Part shown: positions 43,382-52,181 of the stretch, piece by piece
Layout: each line of letters opens with the position of its first letter
How positions within the stretch are numbered: position 1 is the stretch's first letter
Program-made: the position numbers and the translations under genes
Assembly (NCBI GenBank): GCA_910577375.1
Contig: CAJTLT010000005.1
Span: forward strand, 62,001 to 126,000
Reading direction: 5' to 3'
DNA length: 64,000 nucleotides
Origin: an uncultured Christensenella sp.
GTDB taxonomy: Bacteria; Bacillota; Clostridia; Christensenellales; Borkfalkiaceae
The notes under the pieces: generated by a model
Told to the model about the DNA's origin: nothing
Database searches by the model: none
The model's input: the letters and a program-made list of their open reading frames with translations, nothing else

Positions 43382-44442
43382 ATGAACATATTCGGAGCGA
43401 TAATTCTCGGCGCTATAATTACGTTTACCGTTCTCGGTTTGAAATCGGGTTATGCAAGGGATTTGCAAACGTAAAGTCGTGGGGCGTTGAATTTTTGATT
43501 ACCGCTTTGCTTTCTTCTTTAATAGGCGGATTGCTTGCGAAAGAGGCGACCGTTGCAAAGGGAATAATTACGCTTGTTATAGCGATAGGCGTTTTATTGC
43601 TTTTGGCGCTTATTTCTTCATTTATCCGTAAAGGATTTCAGGTTTCCAAACGCAAGAAAATAGCGCGCGGTAAAAAGACGCGCGGGCCGAGCGGGTTTTT
43701 CGATTGCGTTTTCGGCGGAGTTACGCTTGCCGTTAAAGGTTTTGTTATTTCTGCCGTTATAAGCTGTTTTGTGCTTGTTGCGCTCGATTTGTCGCAGTTT
43801 GCGTTTGTAACCGAGTATATGACCGATATTTATACTAACCAAAGCTGGGTTGTTTTTAAACCGATGATGATGGATTTCTTTTACGTCGGGTTGATTGCCC
43901 TTGCGATAAAGTGCGGATTTTCGGGCGGTATTTCGCACACGGTTTGGAGCGTTCTGGTTTTTGGAATGGTCGTTTTTGCGGCTATCGCCTCTTATCACCT
44001 TGCGTTTAACGTCGCTTCTTTTCAAGGAGCGGTCGACGGGCTTGCAGGCATGTTCGCGGGCGAGGGTGAAATTACGGAAATGAATATTGTTGTCGCAAGA
44101 TACGCGCTTACCGCGGGCTTGTTCCTTTTAATGCTCGTGGTGGTGGTTTTAGTCGGCATATTCGGTTCCAAAATGCTTGGAGCGGCGGGCCACAGCAAGA
44201 TTTTTTATGTGGTCGACGGTATATTCGGCGCATTGTTCGCAACCGTTACGGTTTTGGGTATTTTGCTTGTTCTGGGCAATATTGTTCAGCCGCTTGCGTC
44301 GGATTTGGAAGCGTTCCCTTTTATGGCGCAGTTTTCTTCCTATTTCGAAAAGAGCGGGGTTGCCACATATTTCTATAATAACGATTTGCTTACGCTTATG
44401 GGCGTACAGCCGCTGTTGCCTCTTGCAGAGTGGCTTTCATAA
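43382..44442 (+). pseudogene. CvpA-like membrane protein gene with a one-base frameshift
   Basis: ATG 43382, eight bases after GAGG, opens 30 codons ending at TAA 43472-43474. The -1 frame carries on with GFANVKSWGVEF from 43459 and stays open to 44442. Joined, the two give one membrane protein of about 353 residues with an N-terminal segment, a basic loop (KRKKIARGKKTRG) and at least six further hydrophobic segments, like a long CvpA-family protein. The break lies at the GGG of 43458-43460; adding one G restores the frame. Either the gene is broken, or this is a sequencing or assembly error. The downstream part alone lacks a proper start. Confidence 0.75.
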
Positions 44443-44446
44443 AATC

Positions 44447-44482
44447 AACGCCCCGTGGCAATCTCCGCGGGGCGTTTTAAGG
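44447..44482 (+). terminator. Terminator after the CvpA-like gene
   Basis: A nine-bp stem (AACGCCCCG with CGGGGCGTT) enclosing a 12-base loop with two further possible pairs, then TTTTAAGG. The T tract is short. It faces the convergent DUF1540 gene. Confidence 0.7.
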
Positions 44483-44490
44483 TTTATTAT

Positions 44491-44643
44491 TTAAACTTTT
44501 TCAGAATAACTTTCGCAGCAAGTGCAATCGCGCTGTCCGCAGGTGCAGCCTACTTTGATGTGTTCGAGCGTGCAGTTGCAGCCGGCATGGTTATACTTGC
44601 ATGAAGCAACGTCGCAAGAAATGTCGTTGTTTACATTTTCCAT
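44491..44643 (-). CDS. DUF1540-type small cysteine-rich protein (50 aa)
   Basis: A 50-residue protein with nine cysteines, including SCDVASCKYNHAGCNC, LEHIKVGCTCG and CTCC. The CxxxxC-x-YN-xx-GCN-C spacing followed by a CxC stretch is the DUF1540 pattern, a family of small, probably metal-binding proteins common in Clostridia and often linked to sporulating species. ATG 44643 has GGAGGG nine bases upstream, a strong ribosome site. It is a single gene between a terminator and the divergent rplI promoter. Confidence 0.85.
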   Translation of the reverse strand: MENVNNDISCDVASCKYNHAGCNCTLEHIKVGCTCGQRDCTCCESYSEKV

Positions 44644-44697
44644 AATAATACCCTCCGATTGTATTTTGGGCAGAGCGCTGTAAAATATGCGCCGCTC

Positions 44698-44726
44698 TTG
44701 ACAAACGGCGCGTATAAGGTTAAAAT
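44698..44726 (+). promoter_or_regulatory. Promoter of rplI
   Basis: TTGACA at 44698-44703, a 17-base spacer, TAAAAT at 44721-44726, then AAGGAG before ATG 44745. Confidence 0.85.
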
Positions 44727-44744
44727 ATTATAAAAGGAGCGCTT

Positions 44745-45188
44745 ATGAAAATTATATTATTGAACGACGTAAAGGGACAAGGTAAAAAGGGAGAAGTAAT
44801 CGACGTTAACGAAGGTTACGCACGCAATTTTCTTGTTAAAAAAGGTCTTGCGGAAATTGCCACAACGGCAAAACTCAACGATTTATCTATGAAAAAATCC
44901 GCCGCGGATTTCCATAAAGCGGAAGAAATAAAAGCCACGCAGGCAATGGCTAAGCAAATAAACGGCAAAACGTTTACCGTAAAGATAAAAGCGGGGCAGG
45001 CGGGTAAAGTGTTCGGTTCGGTCACGGGCGCGAACGTTGCCGACGCGTTGCAGTCTGCCGGATATAACGTTGATAAAAAGAAAGTGGTTCTTGCCTCGCC
45101 TATCAAAACCTTGGGCGTTTACGACGTGGATTTAAAGCTTATGGAAGGAATTTCCGCAAAAATCAAGGTTACGGTAGAAGCCGAATAA
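44745..45188 (+). CDS. rplI: 50S ribosomal protein L9
   Basis: Ribosomal protein that binds 23S rRNA near the L1 stalk. The 147-residue length is normal. The N-terminal domain is MKIILLNDVKGQGKKGEVIDVNEGYARNFL, a near-textbook match in which the glycine/lysine loop and the NEGYARN motif are clear. A connecting helix and a C-terminal domain with KAGQAGKVFGSVTGANVADAL follow. In most Firmicutes it sits beside dnaB or a DHH phosphatase; neither is here, so it stands alone with its own promoter and terminator. Confidence 0.97.
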   Translation: MKIILLNDVKGQGKKGEVIDVNEGYARNFLVKKGLAEIATTAKLNDLSMKKSAADFHKAEEIKATQAMAKQINGKTFTVKIKAGQAGKVFGSVTGANVADALQSAGYNVDKKKVVLASPIKTLGVYDVDLKLMEGISAKIKVTVEAE

Positions 45189-45207
45189 ATAAAAATATTT
45201 CAATAAC

Positions 45208-45250
45208 AAAAAATCCGCTCCGAACGAATTCGTTCGGAGCGGATTTTTTT
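45208..45250. terminator. Bidirectional terminator between rplI and the DUF2207 gene
   Basis: A near-perfect palindrome centred on GAATTC with a GC core (CCGCTCCGAACG and its complement), flanked by A6 and T7, so it ends transcripts from both sides. Confidence 0.93.
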
Positions 45251-45270
45251 ATCTTTATAATTTGTTTTAA

Positions 45271-47202
45271 TCAGCGCCCGCGCGAACCGCCGCCGCCATG
45301 TCCGCCGCCGACGTGACCGCCGCCGAAGCCGCCGTGTCCGCTGCTGCCCGAAGACGAGGGGCGCGAGTTCATATTCTGCGACATACTGTTCAATGAATTG
45401 CTTATCATGCGGTTGATGATATGGAACGAAATTATATCGCCCGCCATAGAAGAAGTGGTCCATTGAGGAGGCTCGATTGTAATGTTTGCAAACTTTTCTT
45501 CCCATTTATCCGATACGCCGAGAACCTGCGCATAAGGTAAAATGTGATAGTAGAACTGGGGATTATCTTCTATCATTTTCTCAAGCCTGTCTTTTTCCGC
45601 AATAAGAATAAAGTTGCGGAAGCCTACAATGTCGTTGAGCTTTTCAGTATATTCTTTTGTTCTGCAAGGTATAAACACTGCCGAAAATACGATTACGCTG
45701 CTTGTAAGCATCAACAGAATTTTCTGAACGAGCCCGAAAATAAACGACGGCGTTAATATCATATAGAAAATTAATGCAAACAGAAAGGCAACTAAAATAG
45801 TAGCAAAGCAAATAACCTTTCTTTTTTTATCGGCTTTGAGAATATTCGTCCGCAAAATATGAGCCGACGCATAAACAAACAGCAACGGCACCATTGCAAT
45901 AAACGGAGTAAGCAAGAAAAACGAAGATGAAATCTGCGTTATTCCGAGCAGGAACGGAGCAACGCCCGCGACAAGTCCGCCTAAAATCATAAACAATACG
46001 GAAACAATAACGCTCGGTTTGGAATAAACGCCTTTTACCTGCGCATTGACCATAACGGAAACTTTGTCTATTGTTTTATAAAAACGATATTTGAGCGAGC
46101 TGGGCTGAACGACATCTTTTCCGCGGAACATTTCGTTGAACAATGTCACCTCGTAGGCGGGCGTTCCTTGCGGCAAAGACTGGACGATGCGGATTAACGC
46201 AGGGTCTTTCTGGTTTGTAAGGTCTATTTTTAGATAACCTTTGTCCGCCCAGTAGAAAATCATAGAGGTTATGTCTTCCGGATTTACTGTGTAGTCGATA
46301 AGTTTGCCCATCATAAGAGGGTTCATTTTTTCGGGCGCTTCGAAATTTACGACGGGAACAATTCCGTTTTTGTTGAACGCCAGAAATTTTACCGCGAACA
46401 GGAGTATAAGGAGTACAACTCCCGCGATTATAAACCAGTAAGGAGCAAAATTGGTATAAAGGGAAAGAGCACCGTCTGCGAACGTCAAATCGAAAGTTAT
46501 ACCTTGATTATATTTCAAAGAAATATCTGTCAATGCGATAATCGTTCTGCCGTTTATTTGTTCTGCGTGGGCAGGCTGACTGTCCGCATAATCAAGGCGC
46601 CCGATAACGTAAGTTCCGCTTTGATAACCTTCGGGTAATTTAAGTGTTACATTTGCGCTTTCAACGCGGCGGCTCTGAACGCCTATAACATTGAGCGCAA
46701 GCTTGTTTGCCCCTTCCTGTGCTTTTGTAAGGCAATATGTATACCGCAGTATATAGGTATGGCTTGTTTTGCGTTTCTGCGTATAATCGCCTATATCGAC
46801 CGTAATGAAACTGGTCATAACTTCCGATTCTTCCGCATAAACGCTGTAATCAACGTTTTCTTCTTTTCCTTTTATCAGTTCGGTAACGGAAACGTTTTTA
46901 ACCTGTTCGCCGCCGTTAACGGGAATATCTCTCATAAATCCCGTGTTTGAAGTTCCGTTATAGTAAACGGTGAGTTCTTCGCGGACGCTTATTTCACGGT
47001 TGCTTGCGATGTCGTATTCCACGTCGAATTTTTCGTAATAAAACGCGTGTTCGCCTCTGTCGGATTGGTCGTAAATACTTTCCGGGTCATAAAAATTGTC
47101 CGCGTTTGCCGTAGCCGAACCGAAAAAGCCGAAAAACGCACAAATTGCCGCAACGATAATCAATAAAGCTGCGCCTATAAAGCGCTGTCTGGATTTTTTC
47201 AT
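45271..47202 (-). CDS. DUF2207 membrane protein with glycine-rich tail
   Basis: A 643-residue protein of the DUF2207 family. A signal peptide (1-34, basic start, hydrophobic core, ending ATANA) precedes an extracellular domain of about 200 residues with the family's YDIASNREISVREELTVYY-like strand. A first membrane segment lies near 258-280, a cytoplasmic stretch follows (DYTVNPEDITSMIFYWADKGY), and four more segments lie between about 400 and 515. The tail is GGGHVGGGHGGGGSRGR. The function is unproven; such proteins typically pair with LemA, as here. The paired gene lies 56 bases upstream on the same strand. Confidence 0.88.
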   Translation of the reverse strand: MKKSRQRFIGAALLIIVAAICAFFGFFGSATANADNFYDPESIYDQSDRGEHAFYYEKFDVEYDIASNREISVREELTVYYNGTSNTGFMRDIPVNGGEQVKNVSVTELIKGKEENVDYSVYAEESEVMTSFITVDIGDYTQKRKTSHTYILRYTYCLTKAQEGANKLALNVIGVQSRRVESANVTLKLPEGYQSGTYVIGRLDYADSQPAHAEQINGRTIIALTDISLKYNQGITFDLTFADGALSLYTNFAPYWFIIAGVVLLILLFAVKFLAFNKNGIVPVVNFEAPEKMNPLMMGKLIDYTVNPEDITSMIFYWADKGYLKIDLTNQKDPALIRIVQSLPQGTPAYEVTLFNEMFRGKDVVQPSSLKYRFYKTIDKVSVMVNAQVKGVYSKPSVIVSVLFMILGGLVAGVAPFLLGITQISSSFFLLTPFIAMVPLLFVYASAHILRTNILKADKKRKVICFATILVAFLFALIFYMILTPSFIFGLVQKILLMLTSSVIVFSAVFIPCRTKEYTEKLNDIVGFRNFILIAEKDRLEKMIEDNPQFYYHILPYAQVLGVSDKWEEKFANITIEPPQWTTSSMAGDIISFHIINRMISNSLNSMSQNMNSRPSSSGSSGHGGFGGGHVGGGHGGGGSRGR

Positions 47203-47216
47203 ATTTCCTCTTTAAT

Positions 47217-47242
47217 ACGGCGGCGCAATTCTGCGCCGCCGT
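47217..47242 (-). other. Perfect hairpin between lemA and the DUF2207 gene
   Basis: An 11-bp GC-rich stem (ACGGCGGCGCA and its complement) with a four-base loop lies between the two genes. No T run follows in the direction of transcription and the next ribosome site (AGAGGA) is just beyond, so it is more likely an mRNA-stabilising or partial-attenuation element than a full terminator. Confidence 0.7.
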
Positions 47243-47258
47243 TCGCTGTTTTATTTAA

Positions 47259-47840
47259 TCAGAATTGAACTTTAACGTTCTGTCTTTCCTCTTCGTTGTC
47301 AATTACAAACATGGTGCGCTTTTTAGCCTTCATGATTTTTGCGATTATAAGGGAAGGGAACGTCTGGATTTTAACATTATAAACCCTTACGGTTGCGTTA
47401 TAATACTTTCTCGATTGCGCAAGCTCGCTTTCAATTGCTTTAAGCTGACCCTGTAAATCCATAAAGTTTACGTTTGCTTTAAGCTCGGGATAGTTTTCAA
47501 CAACCATATTGAAGTTTCTTATAGCCTGTGAAAACTGTTTGTCGGCCTCGATTTTTTCTTCGGGAGTGGTAGCTCCTGCAAGTTTTGAACGGGCTTCGGT
47601 TACGGCTTTGAAAGTTTCGCTTTCATGTTTTGCATAGCCTTTTACGGTTTCCACAAGGTTGGGGATTAAATCGTATCTCTTTTTGAGATAGATATCGATA
47701 GTGGAAAAACCGTCGTCGCACTGGGTGCGGAGAGATACGATTTTGTTGAAAGTTGCAATTGCCCATATAATGATTATGAGTACAAGCGCGGCTATTACGC
47801 CGATTGCAATCCAACCGCCGAGAGATACAAGCAGGTTCAT
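47259..47840 (-). CDS. LemA family protein
   Basis: A 193-residue protein with one N-terminal membrane segment (about 9-30) and a cytoplasmic or surface helical bundle. The family core is clear: NKIVSLRTQCDDGFSTIDIYLKKRYDLIPNLVETVKGYAKHE, followed by FNMVVENYPELKAN and the C-terminal IQTFPSLIIA. LemA proteins are commonly co-encoded with DUF2207 or HtpX-like membrane proteins; the molecular role is unsettled. ATG 47840 follows GAGG. Confidence 0.95.
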   Translation of the reverse strand: MNLLVSLGGWIAIGVIAALVLIIIIWAIATFNKIVSLRTQCDDGFSTIDIYLKKRYDLIPNLVETVKGYAKHESETFKAVTEARSKLAGATTPEEKIEADKQFSQAIRNFNMVVENYPELKANVNFMDLQGQLKAIESELAQSRKYYNATVRVYNVKIQTFPSLIIAKIMKAKKRTMFVIDNEEERQNVKVQF

Positions 47841-47854
47841 AAATTTTTTCCTCT

Positions 47855-48352
47855 TTATTTAAAATTTTTAATCTCCGTCAGAGCGTTCTTTAAAAACGCT
47901 TCCGCCGTAGAATAATCGTGTTTAACGGCTTTTTCCGCTTCTTCGAAAGTAAACCATTTTACTTCTTCTATTTCTTTTTCGTCGATAACGGGTTCGCCGT
48001 CTTCCGCCATAACCAGATAACCGAGCATAAGAACGTTTCTCGGCTCATGATAGCGGGAAGCCATATATTTGTATTTTACAACGTTGAGTTTTGTTTCCTC
48101 TTTAAATTCGCGGGTAACCGCCTTTTCCGCGGTTTCGCCCTTTTTGACATATCCCGCAAAAAGTATATAATCCTCGTGCCCTTTGTGTCTGGCAAGCAGT
48201 ATTTTATCTTTGGTTCTGTTTGTAACAACCATACTGACTGCAGTTGAAAACTGTGCAAAACGGTATTCGCCGCAGTTTTTGCAATACGGTACAAGCCCTT
48301 CGCCGTTTGCGAACATTAAAGTGAGTTTTTCTCCGCATTCCGTACAAAACAT
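47855..48352 (-). CDS. NUDIX hydrolase with N-terminal zinc ribbon
   Basis: A 165-residue protein with a zinc-ribbon (C3-x2-C6 and C24-x2-C27) followed by a NUDIX domain. Its box runs GYVKKGETAEKAVTREFKEE and then TKL, keeping all the metal-binding glutamates. The layout resembles NudC-type NADH pyrophosphatases in miniature, so hydrolysis of a nucleotide-linked pyrophosphate is likely; the substrate is not known. ATG 48352 has AAGGAGG eight bases upstream. LemA follows after 14 bases, so the three minus-strand genes probably form one transcript. Confidence 0.93.
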   Translation of the reverse strand: MFCTECGEKLTLMFANGEGLVPYCKNCGEYRFAQFSTAVSMVVTNRTKDKILLARHKGHEDYILFAGYVKKGETAEKAVTREFKEETKLNVVKYKYMASRYHEPRNVLMLGYLVMAEDGEPVIDEKEIEEVKWFTFEEAEKAVKHDYSTAEAFLKNALTEIKNFK

Positions 48353-48382
48353 ATCTTTTCCTCCTTAACATTTTACCTATTT

Positions 48383-48411
48383 ATTATATAACATTATTTT
48401 ATGGTTTTCAA
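48383..48411 (-). promoter_or_regulatory. Promoter of the NUDIX-lemA-DUF2207 group
   Basis: Minus strand TTGAAA at 48411-48406, a 17-base spacer, TATAAT at 48388-48383. Confidence 0.78.
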
Positions 48412-48439
48412 TCCCTTTAATGCAATTTTAACAAATATA

Positions 48440-48468
48440 TTGACAACTTTTCACACATACTCTATAAT
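48440..48468 (+). promoter_or_regulatory. Promoter of the UDP-sugar pyrophosphorylase gene
   Basis: TTGACA at 48440-48445, a 17-base spacer, TATAAT at 48463-48468: a consensus sigma-A site, back to back with the NUDIX promoter. Confidence 0.88.
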
Positions 48469-48514
48469 TAAACAGAATATTTTACGTTTTTCGGCGTATT
48501 TTTAAGGTTAATTT

Positions 48515-49729
48515 ATGGATTACGAAAGAACTAAACAAGATTTGGAGCTGCGCGGACAGGCGCATCTTCTGGAATATTACGGCGAGCTTTCCGAAGAGGA
48601 AAGACAGCAGCTTTTTGCTGATATCGGTTGCACGAACTTTGCCGCCGTCAAAAACCTTGACGCGGGTAGCAAAAAGCTTGGCAAAATTACCCCTGTGAAC
48701 GCGGTTTCTTCGGAGGATATTAAAAGAAGGTATTCCCAGTTTGAAAGCGTAGGGCTGGATTTTCTTGCGCAGGGTAAGGTTGCCGCCGTTTTGCTTGCGG
48801 GCGGTCAGGGCTCGCGCCTTGGATTTAAAGGTCCGAAAGGAATGTTTGATATCGGCGTTACGCGCAAACTCTCTATTTTCGAACAGCAAATGAACAATAT
48901 ATCAGACGTAACGGCAAAAACCGGAAGATATTTTCATTTGTTTATAATGACGAGCCGCACGAACAACGACGAAACGGTTAAGTTTTTTGAAGATAATAAT
49001 TATTTCGGTTATCCGTCCGATATGGTACATTTTTATATTCAGGACGTGGCGCCGACCTGCGACTATAACGGAAAAGTGTTTCTCGACCAAAAACACCGCG
49101 TTTCTCTCGCGCCCAACGGAAACGGCGGCTGGTATTCGTCGCTTGTTAACAGCGGGCTTGCGAGGGTGCTTGAACGCGACAATATAGAGTGGCTCAACGT
49201 TTATTCGGTTGACAACGTTTTGCAGAGAATCTGCGACCCCGTGTTTATAGGAGCAACCGTTATAAAGGGGGCGCACAGCGGGGCAAAAGTTGTAAAAAAG
49301 GTTTGTGCGGAAGAAAAGGTCGGCGTTTTGTGCAATGAAGACGGGAAACCCACGATTGTGGAATATTTCGAAATGCCCGAAGATTTGAAAAACAAAACCA
49401 AAAAGGGCGAGCTTGTTTACCGTTACGGCGTTATTTTAAATTATCTTTTCAACGTTCACGATTTGAATTTAACGCTTTCTGGCAAGCTGCCTTACCACCT
49501 TGCGAACAAAGCTATTCCGCATATGGAAAACGGGGTAAGGGTAACGCCATCCGAGCCTTGCGGTTATAAGCCCGAAACGCTGGTTGTGGATATGGTGAAG
49601 ATGATGGGCAGCTGTCTTGCTTACGAAGTGGAAAGGGAAAAGGAATTTGCCCCCGTAAAAAACGCCGTCGGTTGCGACAGCGTTGAAACGGCCCGCGAGC
49701 TTTTAAGAAAAAACGGCGTTGTTTTGTGA
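48515..49729 (+). CDS. UDP-sugar pyrophosphorylase (UDPGP / UAP family)
   Basis: A 404-residue uridylyltransferase of the eukaryotic-like UDPGP family, joining UTP and a sugar-1-phosphate. The nucleotide loop is VLLAGGQGSRLGFKGPKGMFDIG (about 88-110); FIMTSRTNNDET and the uridine-binding NGNGGWYSSLVNSG follow. WLNVYSVDNVLQRICDP carries the metal site. It resembles UDP-GlcNAc pyrophosphorylases slightly more than UDP-glucose ones, but the substrate is not certain. It could supply UDP-sugars to the glycan locus. A weak AAGG precedes ATG 48515. Confidence 0.9.
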   Translation: MDYERTKQDLELRGQAHLLEYYGELSEEERQQLFADIGCTNFAAVKNLDAGSKKLGKITPVNAVSSEDIKRRYSQFESVGLDFLAQGKVAAVLLAGGQGSRLGFKGPKGMFDIGVTRKLSIFEQQMNNISDVTAKTGRYFHLFIMTSRTNNDETVKFFEDNNYFGYPSDMVHFYIQDVAPTCDYNGKVFLDQKHRVSLAPNGNGGWYSSLVNSGLARVLERDNIEWLNVYSVDNVLQRICDPVFIGATVIKGAHSGAKVVKKVCAEEKVGVLCNEDGKPTIVEYFEMPEDLKNKTKKGELVYRYGVILNYLFNVHDLNLTLSGKLPYHLANKAIPHMENGVRVTPSEPCGYKPETLVVDMVKMMGSCLAYEVEREKEFAPVKNAVGCDSVETARELLRKNGVVL

Positions 49730-49786
49730 AAATTTTTAAACATTATTAAAATTCTTGTGAACTTATTGAAGTTTATAAAACGATAC

Positions 49787-49816
49787 TTGACTTGTTACGC
49801 GTAAATTTTTTATAAT
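49787..49816 (+). promoter_or_regulatory. Promoter of the serine protease gene
   Basis: TTGACT at 49787-49792, an 18-base spacer, TATAAT at 49811-49816, then AAGGGA before ATG 49847. Confidence 0.78.
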
Positions 49817-49846
49817 TTATGCGTAATATATTTTAAGGGAAAAATT

Positions 49847-51160
49847 ATGAAAAAATTATTGACGTTGTGCATTGCGTTTCTTGTTTCGGCTTCCGTACTT
49901 TTCTGCGGCTGCGTATCTTTGTCAGGAGCGGACGGCAGGGACGGAAAAGACGGACAAAACGCTTCCGTGTACGATTATTACGAGCTTGCAAAATCCCAGA
50001 ATCCCGATTTGACGATTGACGAGTTTTTGCGCGAATACCTTAATTATACCGACGAGGATATAAAAAACAGTACTTCTTTGCAGGCTTCTGTTAACCGTTC
50101 TTTATTTTCCGCGGTTTCGGTTGCGGCTGGATTCCCCAAACGCAGTTCCTGGGAGGAAAAGCCTTGGTTTTTCGGTTCCGGCGTAATTGTGGAAGACGGA
50201 TTCGATAAGGAAAACGGCAACGCGTATGTTGTGACGAATTGTCACGTTATTTATTACGATTTGTATGAAAATACATCAAACGGACCTGTTTCCCAAGAGG
50301 TATATCTGTTTTTATACGGTCAGGACGCCGATTATGATATAGAAAAATGCGGAATCGAAGCAACGGTTGTCGCCGCGTCGCAGTCTTATGATATTGCTGT
50401 TTTAAAAGTTGAAAACAGCGATATTTTAAAAGCGAGCAATGCAATGCCTGCAAGCTTTTCGGAAAAGGACGATGTTTACGTCGGCGAAACGGTTTATGCG
50501 ATAGGCAATTCGGAAGGCTACGGAATAGCCGCAACACAGGGAATAGTAAGCAAGGACAGCGAAATTATTTCAATAGATTTGTCTTCTTCAAAATATGAGG
50601 AAAATATAAAAGAATACCGTGTTATGCGTACCGACGCGGCGATAAACAGCGGAAATTCGGGCGGCGGGCTCTTTTATATCGACGGCAGTCTTGCCGGTAT
50701 CGTAAACGCGAAAGCGGCGAGCGACGATATCGACAATATGGGCTTTGTTCTGCCCGCGGGCAATGTAAGAAGGCTTTTGAAAGTTATGACTGAAAATATG
50801 CACGGCGATGCAATAAACGTTGCCGGAATCAGTCATATAGTTCTTAAAGCAGAGTATGCTTCATATTCTTGCGCTTCGAAATATAACAATGAAACCGGAA
50901 AGGCGGAAATATATGAAAACGTTTACGTTACGGATGCGGGCGACGGACTTGAGGTTGACGATTCCATACGGCATATAAAAATAACGGACGCATCGGGTAC
51001 GGTTATTGAGGATAAAGCCGTAACAAGACTTTATCACGTTGACGATACTTTGCTTTCCGCAAGAGTTGGGTATACGGTTTCTCTTACCGTTTCCCGCGGA
51101 GGCGAAGACGTTATGGTTGATATACTTTTAAAAAACGTGCATAACGTGAATTTCGATTAA
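49847..51160 (+). CDS. Secreted or lipid-anchored trypsin-like serine protease (HtrA/DegP-like)
   Basis: A 437-residue exported protease. The N-terminus is a signal peptide with a possible lipobox ending at C22 (LFCGC), followed by a short collagen-like run (GADGRDGKDG). The chymotrypsin-like domain has the triad H in VVTNCHVIY, D in SYDIAVLKV and S in INSGNSGGGLFY. The C-terminal 100 residues look like a divergent PDZ-type domain (VDDTLLSARVGYTVSL). Such proteins handle misfolded envelope proteins. The unusual point is the short Gly-x-Asp-Gly linker after the lipid site. Confidence 0.9.
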   Translation: MKKLLTLCIAFLVSASVLFCGCVSLSGADGRDGKDGQNASVYDYYELAKSQNPDLTIDEFLREYLNYTDEDIKNSTSLQASVNRSLFSAVSVAAGFPKRSSWEEKPWFFGSGVIVEDGFDKENGNAYVVTNCHVIYYDLYENTSNGPVSQEVYLFLYGQDADYDIEKCGIEATVVAASQSYDIAVLKVENSDILKASNAMPASFSEKDDVYVGETVYAIGNSEGYGIAATQGIVSKDSEIISIDLSSSKYEENIKEYRVMRTDAAINSGNSGGGLFYIDGSLAGIVNAKAASDDIDNMGFVLPAGNVRRLLKVMTENMHGDAINVAGISHIVLKAEYASYSCASKYNNETGKAEIYENVYVTDAGDGLEVDDSIRHIKITDASGTVIEDKAVTRLYHVDDTLLSARVGYTVSLTVSRGGEDVMVDILLKNVHNVNFD

Positions 51161-51170
51161 TTAAAAATTT

Positions 51171-51220
51171 AAAGCCCTTGCATACGGCGCAAATACCCGC
51201 CGTCAGCAAGGGCTTTTTGT
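51171..51220. terminator. Terminator between the protease gene and metA
   Basis: An 11-bp outer stem (AAAGCCCTTGC with GCAAGGGCTTT), a six-bp inner stem (ACGGCG with CGCCGT), then TTTTT. A-rich sequence on the other side makes it usable by metA as well. Confidence 0.88.
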
Positions 51221-51228
51221 TTTATGGA

Positions 51229-52146
51229 TTATATTTCGTTTATGTCGTAAGGCGTAACCTGATATACGTAATAGTTAAGCCAGTTTATGTAAAAGAGGTT
51301 GGATGTGGAAGACCAGTTCATTTTTACCTCTTGCATTTCTCTGTCGGCAAAATAGTTTGCGGGAGGTTTGATATCAAGCCCCGCCGCCAAATCGCGCTCG
51401 TATTCGTTTTTCAAAGTGTTGCGGTCGTATTCCATATGCCCGGTAACAAAAACCTGTCTGTTGTCTGTGCTTTTAATAATCGACGCGCCCGCCCGTTTGG
51501 AATATGCAAGTATTTTCAACTCCTTAACGTGCAGAATATCTTTGGCGTATATTATCGTGTGGCGGGAGTGCGGCATATGGAACTCGTCGGATATACCCCT
51601 CATAAGCGGTTCGGCGACGCCGTCGCGTATGCGCTGATGTGCAAATATGCCGAAGCATTTTTCCTTTAAAGGGTGTTTTTTTATGCCGTAAAAATAATGT
51701 AAAGCCGCTTGCGCGCCCCAACATATAAATAAGGTGGAAGTAACGTTCGTTTTTGTCCAGCTTAAAATTTCTTCAAGTTCTTTCCAATACGCAACTTTTT
51801 CAAACGGCATATTTTCAACGGGTGCGCCAGTGATAATCATACCGTCGAACCTTAATTCTTTAACTTCCTCGAACGTCTTGTAAAATCTGTCAAGATGCGA
51901 TTTTGCGGTGTGCGTCGCGTTGTAAGTAGAAGTTTTTATAAGCGTAACGTTCACCTGCAAAGGGGAGTTGGATAAAAGTCGCATAAACTGTGTTTCCGTA
52001 GTTTCCTTCGTGGGCATAAGGTTTAAAATTGCAATTTCAATCGGGCGGATTTCCTGCGAAACCGCTCTTTCCTTATCCATTACGAATATTTTTTCTTCGG
52101 TTAAAATTTTAAATGCGGGGATATCCTTATCAATAACAATGGGCAT
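51229..52146 (-). CDS. metA: Homoserine O-acyltransferase (MetA family)
   Basis: Activates homoserine with acetyl- or succinyl-CoA at the start of methionine synthesis. The 305-residue class I glutamine-amidotransferase-like fold has catalytic Cys in FICWGAQAALHYFYG, the Glu/His region in TGHMEYDR, and LNLMPTKETTETQFMRLLSN at the N-terminus. In Firmicutes MetA-type enzymes generally use acetyl-CoA, which fits the O-acetylhomoserine enzyme next to it. It lies 35 bases behind metY on the same strand. Confidence 0.95.
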   Translation of the reverse strand: MPIVIDKDIPAFKILTEEKIFVMDKERAVSQEIRPIEIAILNLMPTKETTETQFMRLLSNSPLQVNVTLIKTSTYNATHTAKSHLDRFYKTFEEVKELRFDGMIITGAPVENMPFEKVAYWKELEEILSWTKTNVTSTLFICWGAQAALHYFYGIKKHPLKEKCFGIFAHQRIRDGVAEPLMRGISDEFHMPHSRHTIIYAKDILHVKELKILAYSKRAGASIIKSTDNRQVFVTGHMEYDRNTLKNEYERDLAAGLDIKPPANYFADREMQEVKMNWSSTSNLFYINWLNYYVYQVTPYDINEI

Positions 52147-52181
52147 CTATTACTCCAAAAAACGCGTATGCTTTAGTCTGT

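Noticed and set aside
43450..43475. Programmed -1 frameshifting in the CvpA-like gene
   Set aside because: No X-XXY-YYZ slippery heptamer or downstream hairpin was seen; a one-base loss at GGG explains the break more simply.
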